DNA of 64,000 nt from Nibribacter roseus (GCF_042662225.1 NZ_JBHSYQ010000015.1:248001-312000), one strand, 5' to 3'; counted from the stretch's first letter, positions 16,987 through 25,463 are shown. Translations and numbers: made by a program. The notes: a model not told the origin generated them from the sequence alone.

Positions 16987-18909
16987 ATGAGCCGTTTAAA
17001 CCTGCTAGAAGAAACCCGTTTTGAGAAACTCCCAGTAACCGTTTATCCAGATCAGCATATTGCCTCTAAAACTGTGTCCCGCAGAATTGCGGAACTGATC
17101 AAAGCCAAACAAGCCAAAGGCGAGAAAACCGTATTAGGTTTGGCCACTGGAGCTACTCCTGTAGGAGTTTATGCCGAGTTAGTGCGCCTGCACAAAGAAG
17201 AGGGGCTGAGCTTCCGGGATGTGGTCACGTTCAATCTGGACGAGTATTACCCTATGCAGCCAACCGCCAAGCAGAGCTATGTGACGTTCATGAATGAGAA
17301 CCTGTTTGATCATATAGACATAGAGCGGGCTAACATTAATATTCCAGATGGTACTCTGCCATTAGAAGAAATTCCTGCGTTCTGCTTAGAATACGAGCGG
17401 AAGATAGAAGAACTAGGTGGCTTAGATTTGCAAGTGCTGGGTATTGGTCGTACTGGTCACATAGGTTTTAACGAACCGGGTTCTGCGCCTAACTCAGGTA
17501 CTCGCTTAGTTACTTTAGATGACCTTACCCGCCGTGATGCCTCACGTGATTTCGGTGGTAAAGAGAATGTGCCCACGAAGGCCATCACCATGGGTATCGG
17601 AACCATCTTCAAAGCCCGTGAAATCGTTTTGATGGCATGGAACGGCAAGAAAGCTTCCATCATAAAGAAAGCGGTAGAAGGCGAGATTTCAGGGGAAGTT
17701 CCGGCTACATACCTGCAGTTGTCTGACAACGTAGAATTTGTGTTGGATCAGGATGCAGCATCTGAACTTACCCGATTTGACACGCCTTGGTTGACCAGAG
17801 ACTGCGTGTGGGACGAACAACTGACGAAGAAAGCAGTTATTTGGCTTTCTTGTGAGGTAGAGAAACCAATTCTGAAGCTTACTGAAGAAGACTATAACAG
17901 CCACGGCATGGCGCAGTTAGCCGTAGACCGTGGGCCTGTGTACAACATCAATATTGATATTTTTAATAAACTTCAGCAAACCATTACGGGTTGGCCCGGT
18001 GGTAAACCTAACGCTGATGATTCACGCCGTCCTGAGCGTGCAGAGCCTGCTAAAAAGCGGTCTATTGTTTTCTCCCCGCACCCTGATGATGACGTAATCT
18101 CTATGGGTGGTACCTTCATTCGGTTAGTAGATCAGGGGCATGATGTACATGTGGCGTACCAAACCTCCGGAAACACTGCTGTTTGGGATGATGACGTATT
18201 GCGCTACATGGAGTTTGCTATTGATTTCAAAGCTAGTATTGGCGATGACAACAGCAAATTGAAGGGTATTTATGAGAATATGCGTTCATTTATTGAGCAG
18301 AAGCAGCCCAATGAAGTGGATACCCCTGAAATTCAAAATGTAAAAGCCTTTATCAGAAAAAGCGAGGCAATTGCAGGCGCACGCTATGCTGGACTTGAAG
18401 ATGATCATATCCATTTCCAGGCTTTGCCTTTCTATGAGAGCGGTAAGACAAAGAAGAATCCGGTAACTGACAGAGACATTGAGCTGACCATGCAGTTGCT
18501 ACAGAGCATTAAACCACATCAGGTGTTTGCCGCCGGTGACTTTGAAGATCCCCATGGTACTCACATCGTGTGTTTTAATATCATTGTTGAGGCGCTGAGA
18601 AGGCTGCGCGATGCCGGGGAATCTTGGGTAGCCGATTGCTGGCTGTGGATGTACCGCGGAGCCTGGCACGAGTTTGAGACTCATGAAATTGAAATGGCTG
18701 TACCGCTTTCTCCTCAGGAAGTAGAGCGGAAGAAAAATGCCATTTTCAAGCACCAAAGCCAAAAAGACCGTCCTGTGTTCCCAGGCGACGACGAACGTGA
18801 GTTCTGGGTACGTGCCCAAGAGCGTAACCGCGATACCGCCCGCCGCTACGACAAACTTGGCTTGGCTGATTATGAAGCCATGGAGGCCTTTGTACGTTTC
18901 AAATACTAA
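16987..18909 (+). CDS. nagB: Glucosamine-6-phosphate deaminase fused to a PIG-L/LmbE deacetylase-like domain
   Basis: 640 residues. Residues 15-275 are a NagB domain (glucosamine-6-phosphate to fructose-6-phosphate and ammonia): GLATGATPVG, VVTFNLDEYYPM with catalytic Asp85, and GIGRTGHIGFNEPGS with His158 and Glu163. The position of E. coli Asp141 is Thr156 here (GRTGH instead of GNDGH). Residues 355-560 form a PIG-L/LmbE-type domain starting FSPHPDDDVISMGG, the zinc-site motif of GlcNAc deacetylases. The fusion suggests deacetylation and deamination of an amino sugar in one protein, an inference. This long form is common in Bacteroidota. Own promoter and terminator. Confidence 0.88.
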   Translation: MSRLNLLEETRFEKLPVTVYPDQHIASKTVSRRIAELIKAKQAKGEKTVLGLATGATPVGVYAELVRLHKEEGLSFRDVVTFNLDEYYPMQPTAKQSYVTFMNENLFDHIDIERANINIPDGTLPLEEIPAFCLEYERKIEELGGLDLQVLGIGRTGHIGFNEPGSAPNSGTRLVTLDDLTRRDASRDFGGKENVPTKAITMGIGTIFKAREIVLMAWNGKKASIIKKAVEGEISGEVPATYLQLSDNVEFVLDQDAASELTRFDTPWLTRDCVWDEQLTKKAVIWLSCEVEKPILKLTEEDYNSHGMAQLAVDRGPVYNINIDIFNKLQQTITGWPGGKPNADDSRRPERAEPAKKRSIVFSPHPDDDVISMGGTFIRLVDQGHDVHVAYQTSGNTAVWDDDVLRYMEFAIDFKASIGDDNSKLKGIYENMRSFIEQKQPNEVDTPEIQNVKAFIRKSEAIAGARYAGLEDDHIHFQALPFYESGKTKKNPVTDRDIELTMQLLQSIKPHQVFAAGDFEDPHGTHIVCFNIIVEALRRLRDAGESWVADCWLWMYRGAWHEFETHEIEMAVPLSPQEVERKKNAIFKHQSQKDRPVFPGDDEREFWVRAQERNRDTARRYDKLGLADYEAMEAFVRFKY

Positions 18910-18926
18910 TAGAAAGCCTAAAGATA

Positions 18927-18962
18927 AAAAAGCCGCTTCAGGAAACTGGAGCGGCTTTTTTT
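18927..18962 (+). terminator. Intrinsic terminator of nagB
   Basis: Stem AAAGCCGCTTCAG / CTGGAGCGGCTTT followed by a T-run, 18 bases after the stop. Confidence 0.85.
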
Positions 18963-18976
18963 ATGAATTTTCTTTT

Positions 18977-19014
18977 CGTTTTTGGCCTAATTTCTGGAAA
19001 AGAGGCCAAAAACG
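18977..19014. repeat. Interspersed palindrome, copy 5
   Basis: CGTTTTTGGCCT and AGGCCAAAAACG arms around AATTTCTGGAAAAG, downstream of nagB. Confidence 0.85.
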
Positions 19015-19028
19015 CCAACACAAAAGAT

Positions 19029-19172
19029 CTCGCAGTGTCTTCAAGACCTGCGAGTGTCTGTGCCAATAGCCTCTGCAGAAATTTTTTAATCTTCTGACAC
19101 AGCAACGCCATTCGAGAGATTAGCTATCTGGCGGTGCGAAGCGTGCTGATGCAAACTCAACTCACAGCAAAA
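19029..19172. repeat. Repeat element B, copy 2 (about 145 bp)
   Basis: Same left end as 4070-4240 (CTCGCAGTGTCTTCAAGACC, TGCGAGTGTCTGTGCCAAT) and a related right end. Again directly follows a palindrome copy. No coding frame. Confidence 0.65.
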
Positions 19173-19197
19173 TAACAACCTGTTTTGAAATGCGATG

Positions 19198-19220
19198 GAG
19201 ACGAGGCAGTGCCTAGTCTC
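19198..19220. repeat. Short hairpin repeat
   Basis: GAGAC-G-AGGCA-G-TGCCT-A-GTCTC forms a 10-bp stem. It lies between element B and the next palindrome and has no neighbouring T-run, so it is not an obvious terminator. Confidence 0.45.
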
Positions 19221-19235
19221 TACACTCGTGCCATT

Positions 19236-19273
19236 CGTTTTCGGCTTACTTTCTCAAAAACAGTCCCAAAACA
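19236..19273. repeat. Interspersed palindrome, copy 6 (degenerate)
   Basis: CGTTTTCGGCTTAC, TTTCTCAAAAA, CAGTCCCAAAAC; same arrangement as the family with mismatches. Confidence 0.5.
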
Positions 19274-19276
19274 AAA

Positions 19277-19302
19277 GAGCCGCTAGATTTCTCCAGCGGC
19301 TC
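19277..19302 (-). terminator. Intrinsic terminator of pdhC
   Basis: Stem GAGCCGCT / AGCGGCTC with T/A-rich flanks, behind the pdhC stop on the minus strand. Confidence 0.7.
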
Positions 19303-19355
19303 CTTTTTTAAAGTTATCCGTCTAATAACGAATAACTAATTCAAACTTTCTATAA

Positions 19356-21041
19356 TTAAACTAGCATGGTTACTGGGTTCTCCAGGAATGCTTTCAGCGT
19401 TTGAAGGAAAGCAGACCCAACGGCTCCATCTACTACTCGGTGATCGCATGACAAGGTAACTTTCATCACGTTGCCAATCTGAATCTGACCTTTTTTCACC
19501 ACTGGCGTTTGTTTAATACCACCCACAGCCAAGATACAAGCATCTGGCGGGTTGATAATGGCAGTGAATTCTTCAATGCCAAACATACCCAAGTTAGAGA
19601 TAGTGAACGTGCTGCCTTCCCAATCGCTAGGCTGAAGTTTCTTAGACTTGGCTTTTCCACCTAAATCTTTTACTTCGGCAGAGATAGAAGAAAGTGACTT
19701 TTGGTCAGCGTTACGAACAACAGGTACTAACAATCCTTCTTCCACGGCTACGGCCACGCCAATGTTCACCACGTTGTTGTAGCGTATTTTGTCGCCTAAC
19801 CAAGAAGAGTTCACGGCTGGGTGCTTTTTAAGGGCAGCGGCAGCGGCTTTGATCACCATGTCATTAAATGATACTTTCACCGGAGATACTTCGTTCATGG
19901 CCGTACGCGCTTCCATGGCTTTGTCCATGTCAATTTCCATGGTCAGGTAGAAGTGCGGCGCAGTGAACAAGCTCTCTGAAAGACGGCGGGCAATCACCTT
20001 ACGCATCTGCGATACCGGAACCTCAGTATAAGCCTCACCTGGTGCGGCCACAGGGGCAGCAGCCGAAGCGGCTTGTGGTTGAGCTTTTGGAGCAGCCGCG
20101 CTAGGAGTGAAGCTCTCCACGTCACGTTGCACAATACGTCCGTTCTCACCAGAACCTTTCACGTCGGAAAGGTTAATGCCTTTTTCCTGGGCAATTTTCT
20201 TAGCTAGCGGAGAAGCCAAAATACGGCCACCGTTGCCTGTACCGGAAGAGGCAGATGTGCCTTGGCCAGGTACAGGAGCGTTGGCTGCCTGATTTACACC
20301 GTCACCAGATTGGGTCTGTGCGTCGGTTTTATGGTTTTCAGCGCGGCTTACTTCTTCCTGTGAGCCAGTGACTGTGTTTGGAGCACCTCCACCACCGTTC
20401 AGTAAGGACTTGTAATCAGCTCCTTCTTCACCTATAATGGCTAAGATACCGTCTACTTCAACTGCGTTACCGGCCTCTACACCTATGTAAAGGAGAGTAC
20501 CGTCTTCATAAGACTCTAGCTCCATGGTGGCCTTGTCGGTTTCTACCTCAGCCAAAAGGTCGCCAGACTTAACTTTGTCGCCTACTCTTTTATGCCAGGC
20601 TACAATAGTGCCTTCCTGCATGGTGTCGCTCATTTTGGGCATACGCACCACTTCAGCGTTCACATTGGCGGCAGGGGCAGAGGCAGCTGGTGCAGCCTCT
20701 TGTTTGGCTTCGGCCTTAGGGGCCTCGGCTTGTTTAGGCTCTTCGGTTTTGGCAGGGGCGCTGCCGCCGTTTGCTTCGGCCAAAAGGCCTGAAATATCTT
20801 CTCCTTGTTTCCCTATGATGGCCAAAACACCATCTACAGGTACAGATTCACCGTCTTTTGGACCAATGTATAGTAAAGTCCCGTCTTCGTAAGACTCCAG
20901 TTCCATGGTCGCCTTGTCGGTTTCCACTTCAGCAAGAATGTCCCCAGATTTCACAGAATCACCAACTTTCTTTAACCATGAGGCAATGACCCCCTCGGTC
21001 ATGGTGTCACTCATCTTGGGCATTCGTATGATTTCGGCCAT
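19356..21041 (-). CDS. pdhC: Pyruvate dehydrogenase E2 (dihydrolipoamide acetyltransferase)
   Basis: Core subunit of the pyruvate dehydrogenase complex, passing the acetyl group from lipoate to CoA. The 561 residues show two lipoyl domains with the same EVETDKATMELESYEDG site (lipoyl-Lys43 and Lys170), an Ala/Pro/Glu-rich linker, a peripheral-subunit-binding domain (ILASPLAKKIAQEKGINLS, GRIVQRDVE, about 275-312) and the catalytic domain ending in SCDHRVVDGAVGS with the active-site His. The E1 and E3 genes are not adjacent. The catalytic domain and two-lipoyl layout fit pyruvate rather than 2-oxoglutarate dehydrogenase. Confidence 0.92.
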   Translation of the reverse strand: MAEIIRMPKMSDTMTEGVIASWLKKVGDSVKSGDILAEVETDKATMELESYEDGTLLYIGPKDGESVPVDGVLAIIGKQGEDISGLLAEANGGSAPAKTEEPKQAEAPKAEAKQEAAPAASAPAANVNAEVVRMPKMSDTMQEGTIVAWHKRVGDKVKSGDLLAEVETDKATMELESYEDGTLLYIGVEAGNAVEVDGILAIIGEEGADYKSLLNGGGGAPNTVTGSQEEVSRAENHKTDAQTQSGDGVNQAANAPVPGQGTSASSGTGNGGRILASPLAKKIAQEKGINLSDVKGSGENGRIVQRDVESFTPSAAAPKAQPQAASAAAPVAAPGEAYTEVPVSQMRKVIARRLSESLFTAPHFYLTMEIDMDKAMEARTAMNEVSPVKVSFNDMVIKAAAAALKKHPAVNSSWLGDKIRYNNVVNIGVAVAVEEGLLVPVVRNADQKSLSSISAEVKDLGGKAKSKKLQPSDWEGSTFTISNLGMFGIEEFTAIINPPDACILAVGGIKQTPVVKKGQIQIGNVMKVTLSCDHRVVDGAVGSAFLQTLKAFLENPVTMLV

Positions 21042-21065
21042 AGTTGTCGCTCAGTTTTATTGCCT

Positions 21066-21096
21066 CAAAAATAGAGGCAAAAATGCTCTAATACAA
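21066..21096 (-). promoter_or_regulatory. Promoter of pdhC (TTG-N20-TATTTTTG) with an overlapping inverted repeat
   Basis: On the minus strand TTG (21094-21096) and TATTTTTG (21066-21073) are 20 bases apart. The -7 box is embedded in the inverted repeat TGCCTC-N7-GAGGCA at 21061-21079, which could be an operator or the start of a leader hairpin. Confidence 0.6.
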
Positions 21097-21121
21097 ATAA
21101 GGTTTAAAGAGAATATGCAGG

Positions 21122-21160
21122 CGTTTTTGAGCTATTTTCAAAAAAACAGGTCTAAAACAG
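21122..21160. repeat. Interspersed palindrome, copy 7
   Basis: CGTTTTTGAGCTATTTT and AAAACAGGTCTAAAACAG halves; lies 18 bases behind the stop of the histidine phosphatase gene and upstream of pdhC. Confidence 0.7.
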
Positions 21161-21178
21161 TAAAGTTCACTTTCATTT

Positions 21179-21793
21179 TCAGGCCAAATGTGATACATCG
21201 GCAAAGCGTTCAACCCAATACATAGAACCAGTATGGTTCAGAAGATACAGGCAAAGGTTCTGGTGCACAAAGCGGTCCATCTGGTGCAGGGGGTAGTTCA
21301 GAATTTGAGCCAGCAGTACCCGCATGGCTCGGCCGTGCATGCAAACCAGTATAGTTTCTTCCTCGGGGCGGGAGAGTATCAGGTCCAGCACCGGTTTTTG
21401 GCGGTCAGCTACTTGCTGGGGGCTTTCACCGCCCTCAATGGGCACATCCGTCTCTCCCTGGTTCCAGCGCTCCAGCATCTCATAATAATAGGCATCTTCC
21501 TCTGGGGTTATTCTGGTGCCCTCACGGTGGCCCCAGCTTATCTCGTTTAGCCCGGCGTGCCGCTCATGGGGTATGCCTAAATCAATGAACTTTTGCACGC
21601 TCTGCACACTGCGCTGCAGCGCCGACGTATAGATTTTGTCAAAAGGAACATGTTGGTAGGCGTCGAAGAATTTATCTGCCTGCCAGCGGCCGGTATCATT
21701 GAGGGAACTGTCTACGCCGCTTCCCTGCACTATACCCTGTAGGTTAAGGTCAGTTTGGCCGTGGCGGATGAGGTATATTTTTTTGAGGCTCAA
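21179..21793 (-). CDS. Histidine phosphatase family protein
   Basis: 204-residue cytosolic phosphatase/mutase-fold protein. The phospho-accepting His lies in YLIRHGQTDLN, followed by the family's Arg in YTSALQRSVQS, the Glu in LNEISWGHREG, and the second His in VCMHGRAMRVLL. It resembles the cofactor-independent phosphoglycerate mutase / alpha-ribazole phosphatase group; the substrate cannot be told. Its start is 54 bases from the divergent menI start. Confidence 0.88.
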   Translation of the reverse strand: MSLKKIYLIRHGQTDLNLQGIVQGSGVDSSLNDTGRWQADKFFDAYQHVPFDKIYTSALQRSVQSVQKFIDLGIPHERHAGLNEISWGHREGTRITPEEDAYYYEMLERWNQGETDVPIEGGESPQQVADRQKPVLDLILSRPEEETILVCMHGRAMRVLLAQILNYPLHQMDRFVHQNLCLYLLNHTGSMYWVERFADVSHLA

Positions 21794-21847
21794 TTTTTAC
21801 GCTAATTTGCAGACCCTAAAGGTAGGGCATAAATACGAATACTACGG

Positions 21848-22267
21848 ATGAAAAGACGCGCGGATGTCTCGTTGGAGCAGCTAAATAGCTGGAACAAAAA
21901 TACAATGGGCGAACACATTGGTATAGAGTATACCGAAATTGGCGATGATTACCTTGTGGGGCGTATGCCGGTAGACCACCGCACGCACCAGCCCATGGGT
22001 CTTTTGCATGGGGGGGCATCTGTAGCGCTAGCTGAAACTTTAGGAAGTGTTGGTGCCACCATGTTCTTAGACTTGGGTAAGCAGTATTGCGTGGGGCTGG
22101 AGATTAACGCTAACCACATTAAGAGCGTGCGCAGCGGGTATGTGTATGGAAAAGCTACTGCGCTTCATGTGGGCCGCCGCACCCAGGTCTGGGAAATCCG
22201 TATTACCTCAGAGGCCGGTGATTTAGTTTGCATAAGCCGCATCACCATGGCCGTTTTGGACAGATAA
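21848..22267 (+). CDS. menI: 1,4-dihydroxy-2-naphthoyl-CoA hydrolase (hotdog thioesterase)
   Basis: 139-residue hotdog-fold thioesterase very close in pattern to E. coli MenI/YdiI: MPVDHRTHQPMGLLHGGAS, LAETLGSVGA (active-site Glu), VGLEINANHIKSVRSG, and LHVGRRTQVWEI. MenI releases CoA from DHNA-CoA, the product of MenB. Its place as first gene before menF and menD, with a 7-base gap to menF, supports a role in menaquinone synthesis. Confidence 0.85.
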   Translation: MKRRADVSLEQLNSWNKNTMGEHIGIEYTEIGDDYLVGRMPVDHRTHQPMGLLHGGASVALAETLGSVGATMFLDLGKQYCVGLEINANHIKSVRSGYVYGKATALHVGRRTQVWEIRITSEAGDLVCISRITMAVLDR

Positions 22268-22274
22268 TTATTTC

Positions 22275-23498
22275 ATGCCCCATACAACCTCACACATTCA
22301 AAATCTGATTTCTTCAGTTGATGCCTCTCCAGAAGAAATTGCTTACCATTTATTCACTGCTGCTTTACAGGCTGAGTTACCAGCGGCGCTTTGGCGATTA
22401 CCTAATTCTCAAGACATACAGGTTCTGGTTTCGGGTGAGCGCCAAAATGAGTTGCCGCAGTTAGAAGGCGGCCAGAAAGGTTTTGCTTTTTGTCCGTTCC
22501 AGCTTTCTGAGGCTGCGCCAAAAGTGTTTTTGCCTGCCGTTTTGTATTTCTGCAGCAAAATAAAAGAAAGTTTAGAAACCGGAGAGCAGGAGCTGCCTGA
22601 GCGTTTTTGGGCAGTTTTTAAAAAAACAGCCCAAAAACAGCCATCAGACCTGACTTGGCCAACCCACCCTGACGGAACAGCTAAATTTCTTGCCCGCGAT
22701 GCTTTTGAAAAAAGTGTAGCCAACGCTGTGGAGGCCATGCAGGCGGGTTGCCTAGAGAAAGTGGTGCTGTCCCGTACGAAGACGTTGCCTCTTTATGAAG
22801 GCTTTAACCTGCTGAACACTTTTACCCAACTAACGCAACTGTACCCCACTGCCTTTGTTTCTTTGGTGGCGGTGCCTGGGTTGGGAACTTGGTTGGGAGC
22901 TACCCCTGAGCTGCTGGTGCAGATAGACAAGCACAAAGTATTCAGAACGGTGGCATTGGCTGGTACACAACCTCTGACGGAGGGCTTGACTTCTGCCGAT
23001 GCCATTTGGCGGCAGAAAGAAATAGAGGAGCAGGCGCTGGTGCAGCGTTACATCATCAGCTGTTTTAAGCACATCAGGCTACGTGACTACGTTGAAGTAG
23101 GCCCGAGAACTGTAGCTGCCGGAAACCTGCTGCACCTTAAAACAGATTATAGCGCTGCCATGGAAGAAGTAGGGTTTCCTCACTTAGGTACCCAAATGTT
23201 GGAGTTGTTACACCCAACTTCAGCGGTGGGAGGAATGCCTAAAGCATCAGCGTTAAAAATGATAAAGGAGCTGGAACCGCACGACCGCCGCTATTACAGT
23301 GGCTATTTAGGGCCGGTGCAGCTGGGGCAGGAGACAAGTCTGTATGTAAATTTGCGTTGCGTAGAGTTAGGCAAAGACACCGTTACGGCCTATGCCGGTG
23401 CTGGTATGACCGCTGATTCCATACCCGCCAGAGAGTGGCAGGAAACTGAACTGAAAATGCAGACCGTGCTGCGGCTGTTTCAAGCGTCTGAATCATGA
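22275..23498 (+). CDS. menF: Isochorismate synthase (menaquinone-type)
   Basis: Converts chorismate to isochorismate, the first step of menaquinone synthesis. 407 residues of the chorismate-binding family: VVLSRTKTLPL with the catalytic Lys region, GLGTWLGATPELLV, ALAGTQPL, EIEEQALVQRYI, TSAVGGMPKASAL, and the C-terminal GYLGPV and YAGAGMTADS. The N-terminal region (about 1-140) is variable. Within it, codons 110-122 are exactly one interspersed palindrome (22602-22640), read RFWAVFKKTAQKQ. The stop overlaps the menD start by four bases. Confidence 0.9.
   Translation: MPHTTSHIQNLISSVDASPEEIAYHLFTAALQAELPAALWRLPNSQDIQVLVSGERQNELPQLEGGQKGFAFCPFQLSEAAPKVFLPAVLYFCSKIKESLETGEQELPERFWAVFKKTAQKQPSDLTWPTHPDGTAKFLARDAFEKSVANAVEAMQAGCLEKVVLSRTKTLPLYEGFNLLNTFTQLTQLYPTAFVSLVAVPGLGTWLGATPELLVQIDKHKVFRTVALAGTQPLTEGLTSADAIWRQKEIEEQALVQRYIISCFKHIRLRDYVEVGPRTVAAGNLLHLKTDYSAAMEEVGFPHLGTQMLELLHPTSAVGGMPKASALKMIKELEPHDRRYYSGYLGPVQLGQETSLYVNLRCVELGKDTVTAYAGAGMTADSIPAREWQETELKMQTVLRLFQASES
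22602..22640. repeat. Interspersed palindrome, copy 8, inside the menF coding sequence
   Basis: CGTTTTTGGGCAG, TTTTTAAAAAAA, CAGCCCAAAAACAG. The 39 bases start at codon 110 of menF and are read without a stop as 13 codons. Confidence 0.8.
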
Positions 23499-25204
23499 TT
23501 TTACAACCTATAGTTGACTTGGTGGAAATCTGCGCCCGCAAAGGCGTGCAAGATGTGGTGCTTTCACCGGGCTCCCGCTGCGCGCCCTTAACCATTGCGT
23601 TTGCGCGGCACCCGAAACTGAGGGTGCGCACCGTGCCCGATGAACGGAGCGCGGCCTTTATTGGGTTGGGCCTAGCTCAGCAAACAAGACGGCCAGTGGT
23701 GTTGGTGTGTACTTCCGGCACCGCCGCCTATAATTATGCCCCCGCTGTGGCCGAGGCTTTTTACCAGAACATTCCGCTGCTGGTACTAACTGCTGACCGC
23801 CCGCCCGAGTGGATTGACCAGCTTGACGGACAAACCATTCGGCAGAGCCACATTTACGGGAAGCACGTCAAAAGCAGCCTAGATTTTCCGGTAGATACGA
23901 CACACCCGGATGCCCAGTGGCACGCCAACCGCTTGGTGAACGAAGCATTGAACGAGGCGCTTGCTTTTCCGCAGGGACCAGTCCACCTGAACATCCCGCT
24001 GCGGGAGCCTTTTTACCCAGAGCCCGACGAGGAAATAAAGTTTAACGATAAGGTAAGAGTCATTGAAGAAATGCCTTCTGCCTACGGATTGCCAGAAGAA
24101 GCATGGCAGAATCTTAGGGCGGAATTATCAAAATTCTCTAGAATCTTAGTGGTAGCAGGTCAGGGGCAGAAGTGCCCGAACACTTATGAAGCAGTGCAAT
24201 TGTTTTGCCGTGCTTCGGGGGCAGTGTTTGTGACCGATGTTATCAGTAACCTGCAGATAGAGGGCGAGACAATCAATTACCATGATGTTTTTTTAGGTGC
24301 CAAACATCTGCACGCAGAGGCTGCTCTTCAACCAGATTTGCTCATCACGTTTCATCAGTCATTGATATCAAAAAACATGAAACTGTTCCTTCGAAAGCAG
24401 CAGGGGCTCCAGCACTGGCACGTGCAGCCCGCTGGGTTCGTGGCCGACACTTTTCAGTTCCTTACCCGCATCATCAGAACTGAGCCCAAAGATTTCTTTT
24501 TGAAGCTTAATCAAGGAGAAACAAGTCCTCAGGTGAAACCAGCATTTACGCAGAGTTGGCATTCTTTGAATTTTAAGGGGAAGTCAATTTTAGAGCAATT
24601 TCAGAAAAACAGCCCATTTTCAGAGTTTCAAGCTTGTCATACAGTGCTCCGTAATTTGCCGGACAACAGCCTCCTGCACCTGGCCAACAGCATGAGTGTG
24701 CGCTATGCCAACCTCATCGGCGTAGCCGATAAAGAAAACGTGGAGGTATTCGCTAACCGTGGCACCAGCGGTATTGACGGCAGCACCAGCACAGCCGTTG
24801 GTGCCGCTCTCAGCACTGATAATCTGGTGACTCTGCTCACCGGTGACATGGCATTTCTGTACGACCGAAACGCGCTCTGGCACAATTACCTGCCCCAGAA
24901 CTTCCGCGTTGTGGTATTGAACAACCACGGCGGCGGCATCTTCAGAATGATTGAAGGCCCCAGAAACCAGCCGGAACTTAGGCCCTTCTTCGAAACGGAG
25001 CAGCGTCAGACGGCGCAGAAAACAGCAGAGGACATGGGCTTGAACTATTTGAAAGTAACTGATGCAGCAGGTTTGGCTGAAGCTTTAAATACTTTCTTTG
25101 ACGTATCTGCCGGTCCGCAGTTGTTAGAGGTTGAAACTAGTAGCCCGGAGAATTACGCCATCTTTGACCAGTACCGGAAAGCAGTGCAGGAAATAAAACT
25201 GTAG
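23495..25204 (+). CDS. menD: 2-succinyl-5-enolpyruvyl-6-hydroxy-3-cyclohexene-1-carboxylate synthase
   Basis: Thiamine-diphosphate enzyme that condenses isochorismate with 2-oxoglutarate. 569 residues: VVLSPGSRCAPLTIAF, VPDERSAAFIGLGLA with the ThDP Glu, VCTSGTAAYNYAPAVAEA, TADRPPEWIDQLDGQT, and the C-terminal ThDP/Mg site LTGDMAFLYDRNALW with VVLNNHGGGIFRMI. The start overlaps the menF stop (ATGA), which indicates translational coupling. The middle region (24550-24640) is unlike typical MenD and includes a possible degenerate palindrome copy. Confidence 0.93.
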   Translation: MILQPIVDLVEICARKGVQDVVLSPGSRCAPLTIAFARHPKLRVRTVPDERSAAFIGLGLAQQTRRPVVLVCTSGTAAYNYAPAVAEAFYQNIPLLVLTADRPPEWIDQLDGQTIRQSHIYGKHVKSSLDFPVDTTHPDAQWHANRLVNEALNEALAFPQGPVHLNIPLREPFYPEPDEEIKFNDKVRVIEEMPSAYGLPEEAWQNLRAELSKFSRILVVAGQGQKCPNTYEAVQLFCRASGAVFVTDVISNLQIEGETINYHDVFLGAKHLHAEAALQPDLLITFHQSLISKNMKLFLRKQQGLQHWHVQPAGFVADTFQFLTRIIRTEPKDFFLKLNQGETSPQVKPAFTQSWHSLNFKGKSILEQFQKNSPFSEFQACHTVLRNLPDNSLLHLANSMSVRYANLIGVADKENVEVFANRGTSGIDGSTSTAVGAALSTDNLVTLLTGDMAFLYDRNALWHNYLPQNFRVVVLNNHGGGIFRMIEGPRNQPELRPFFETEQRQTAQKTAEDMGLNYLKVTDAAGLAEALNTFFDVSAGPQLLEVETSSPENYAIFDQYRKAVQEIKL

Positions 25205-25207
25205 ATG

Positions 25208-25247
25208 CTGTTTTAGGCCAGTTTTTGTGAAAGTAGGCCTAAAACAG
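25208..25247. repeat. Interspersed palindrome, copy 9
   Basis: CTGTTTTAGGCCAG and TAGGCCTAAAACAG arms, starting four bases behind the menD stop codon. Confidence 0.9.
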
Positions 25248-25276
25248 GTGAGGCCTTAAGCTTCAGTTGGTATATC

Positions 25277-25463
25277 ATGGCGCAAGCGTCCGCATGTGTC
25301 CGCGTATATTCCAGATGTAGGTGCAATCCCTTGTGCGTGCACTTGTGCTACCCGCTGCAGTTTTGGTTGTTGGTGAAAGCACGCAACAACGGCAGAGTTA
25401 AAAGCGAAAGCACCAAGTAATTTATCATGATTGCTCACGGACACCAGCGGACGCTTGCGCCAT
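25277..25463. mobile_element. MITE-like element, copy 2 (187 bp)
   Basis: Starts ATGGCGCAAGCGTCCGC and ends GCGGACGCTTGCGCCAT; the inverted ends continue as GTGTCCG. The interior TTGGTTGTTGGTGAAAGC and ACGCAACAACGGC is the reverse complement of the interior of the element at 5769-5920. No transposase; no clear target duplication. The element lies just upstream of the menB promoter. Confidence 0.75.
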
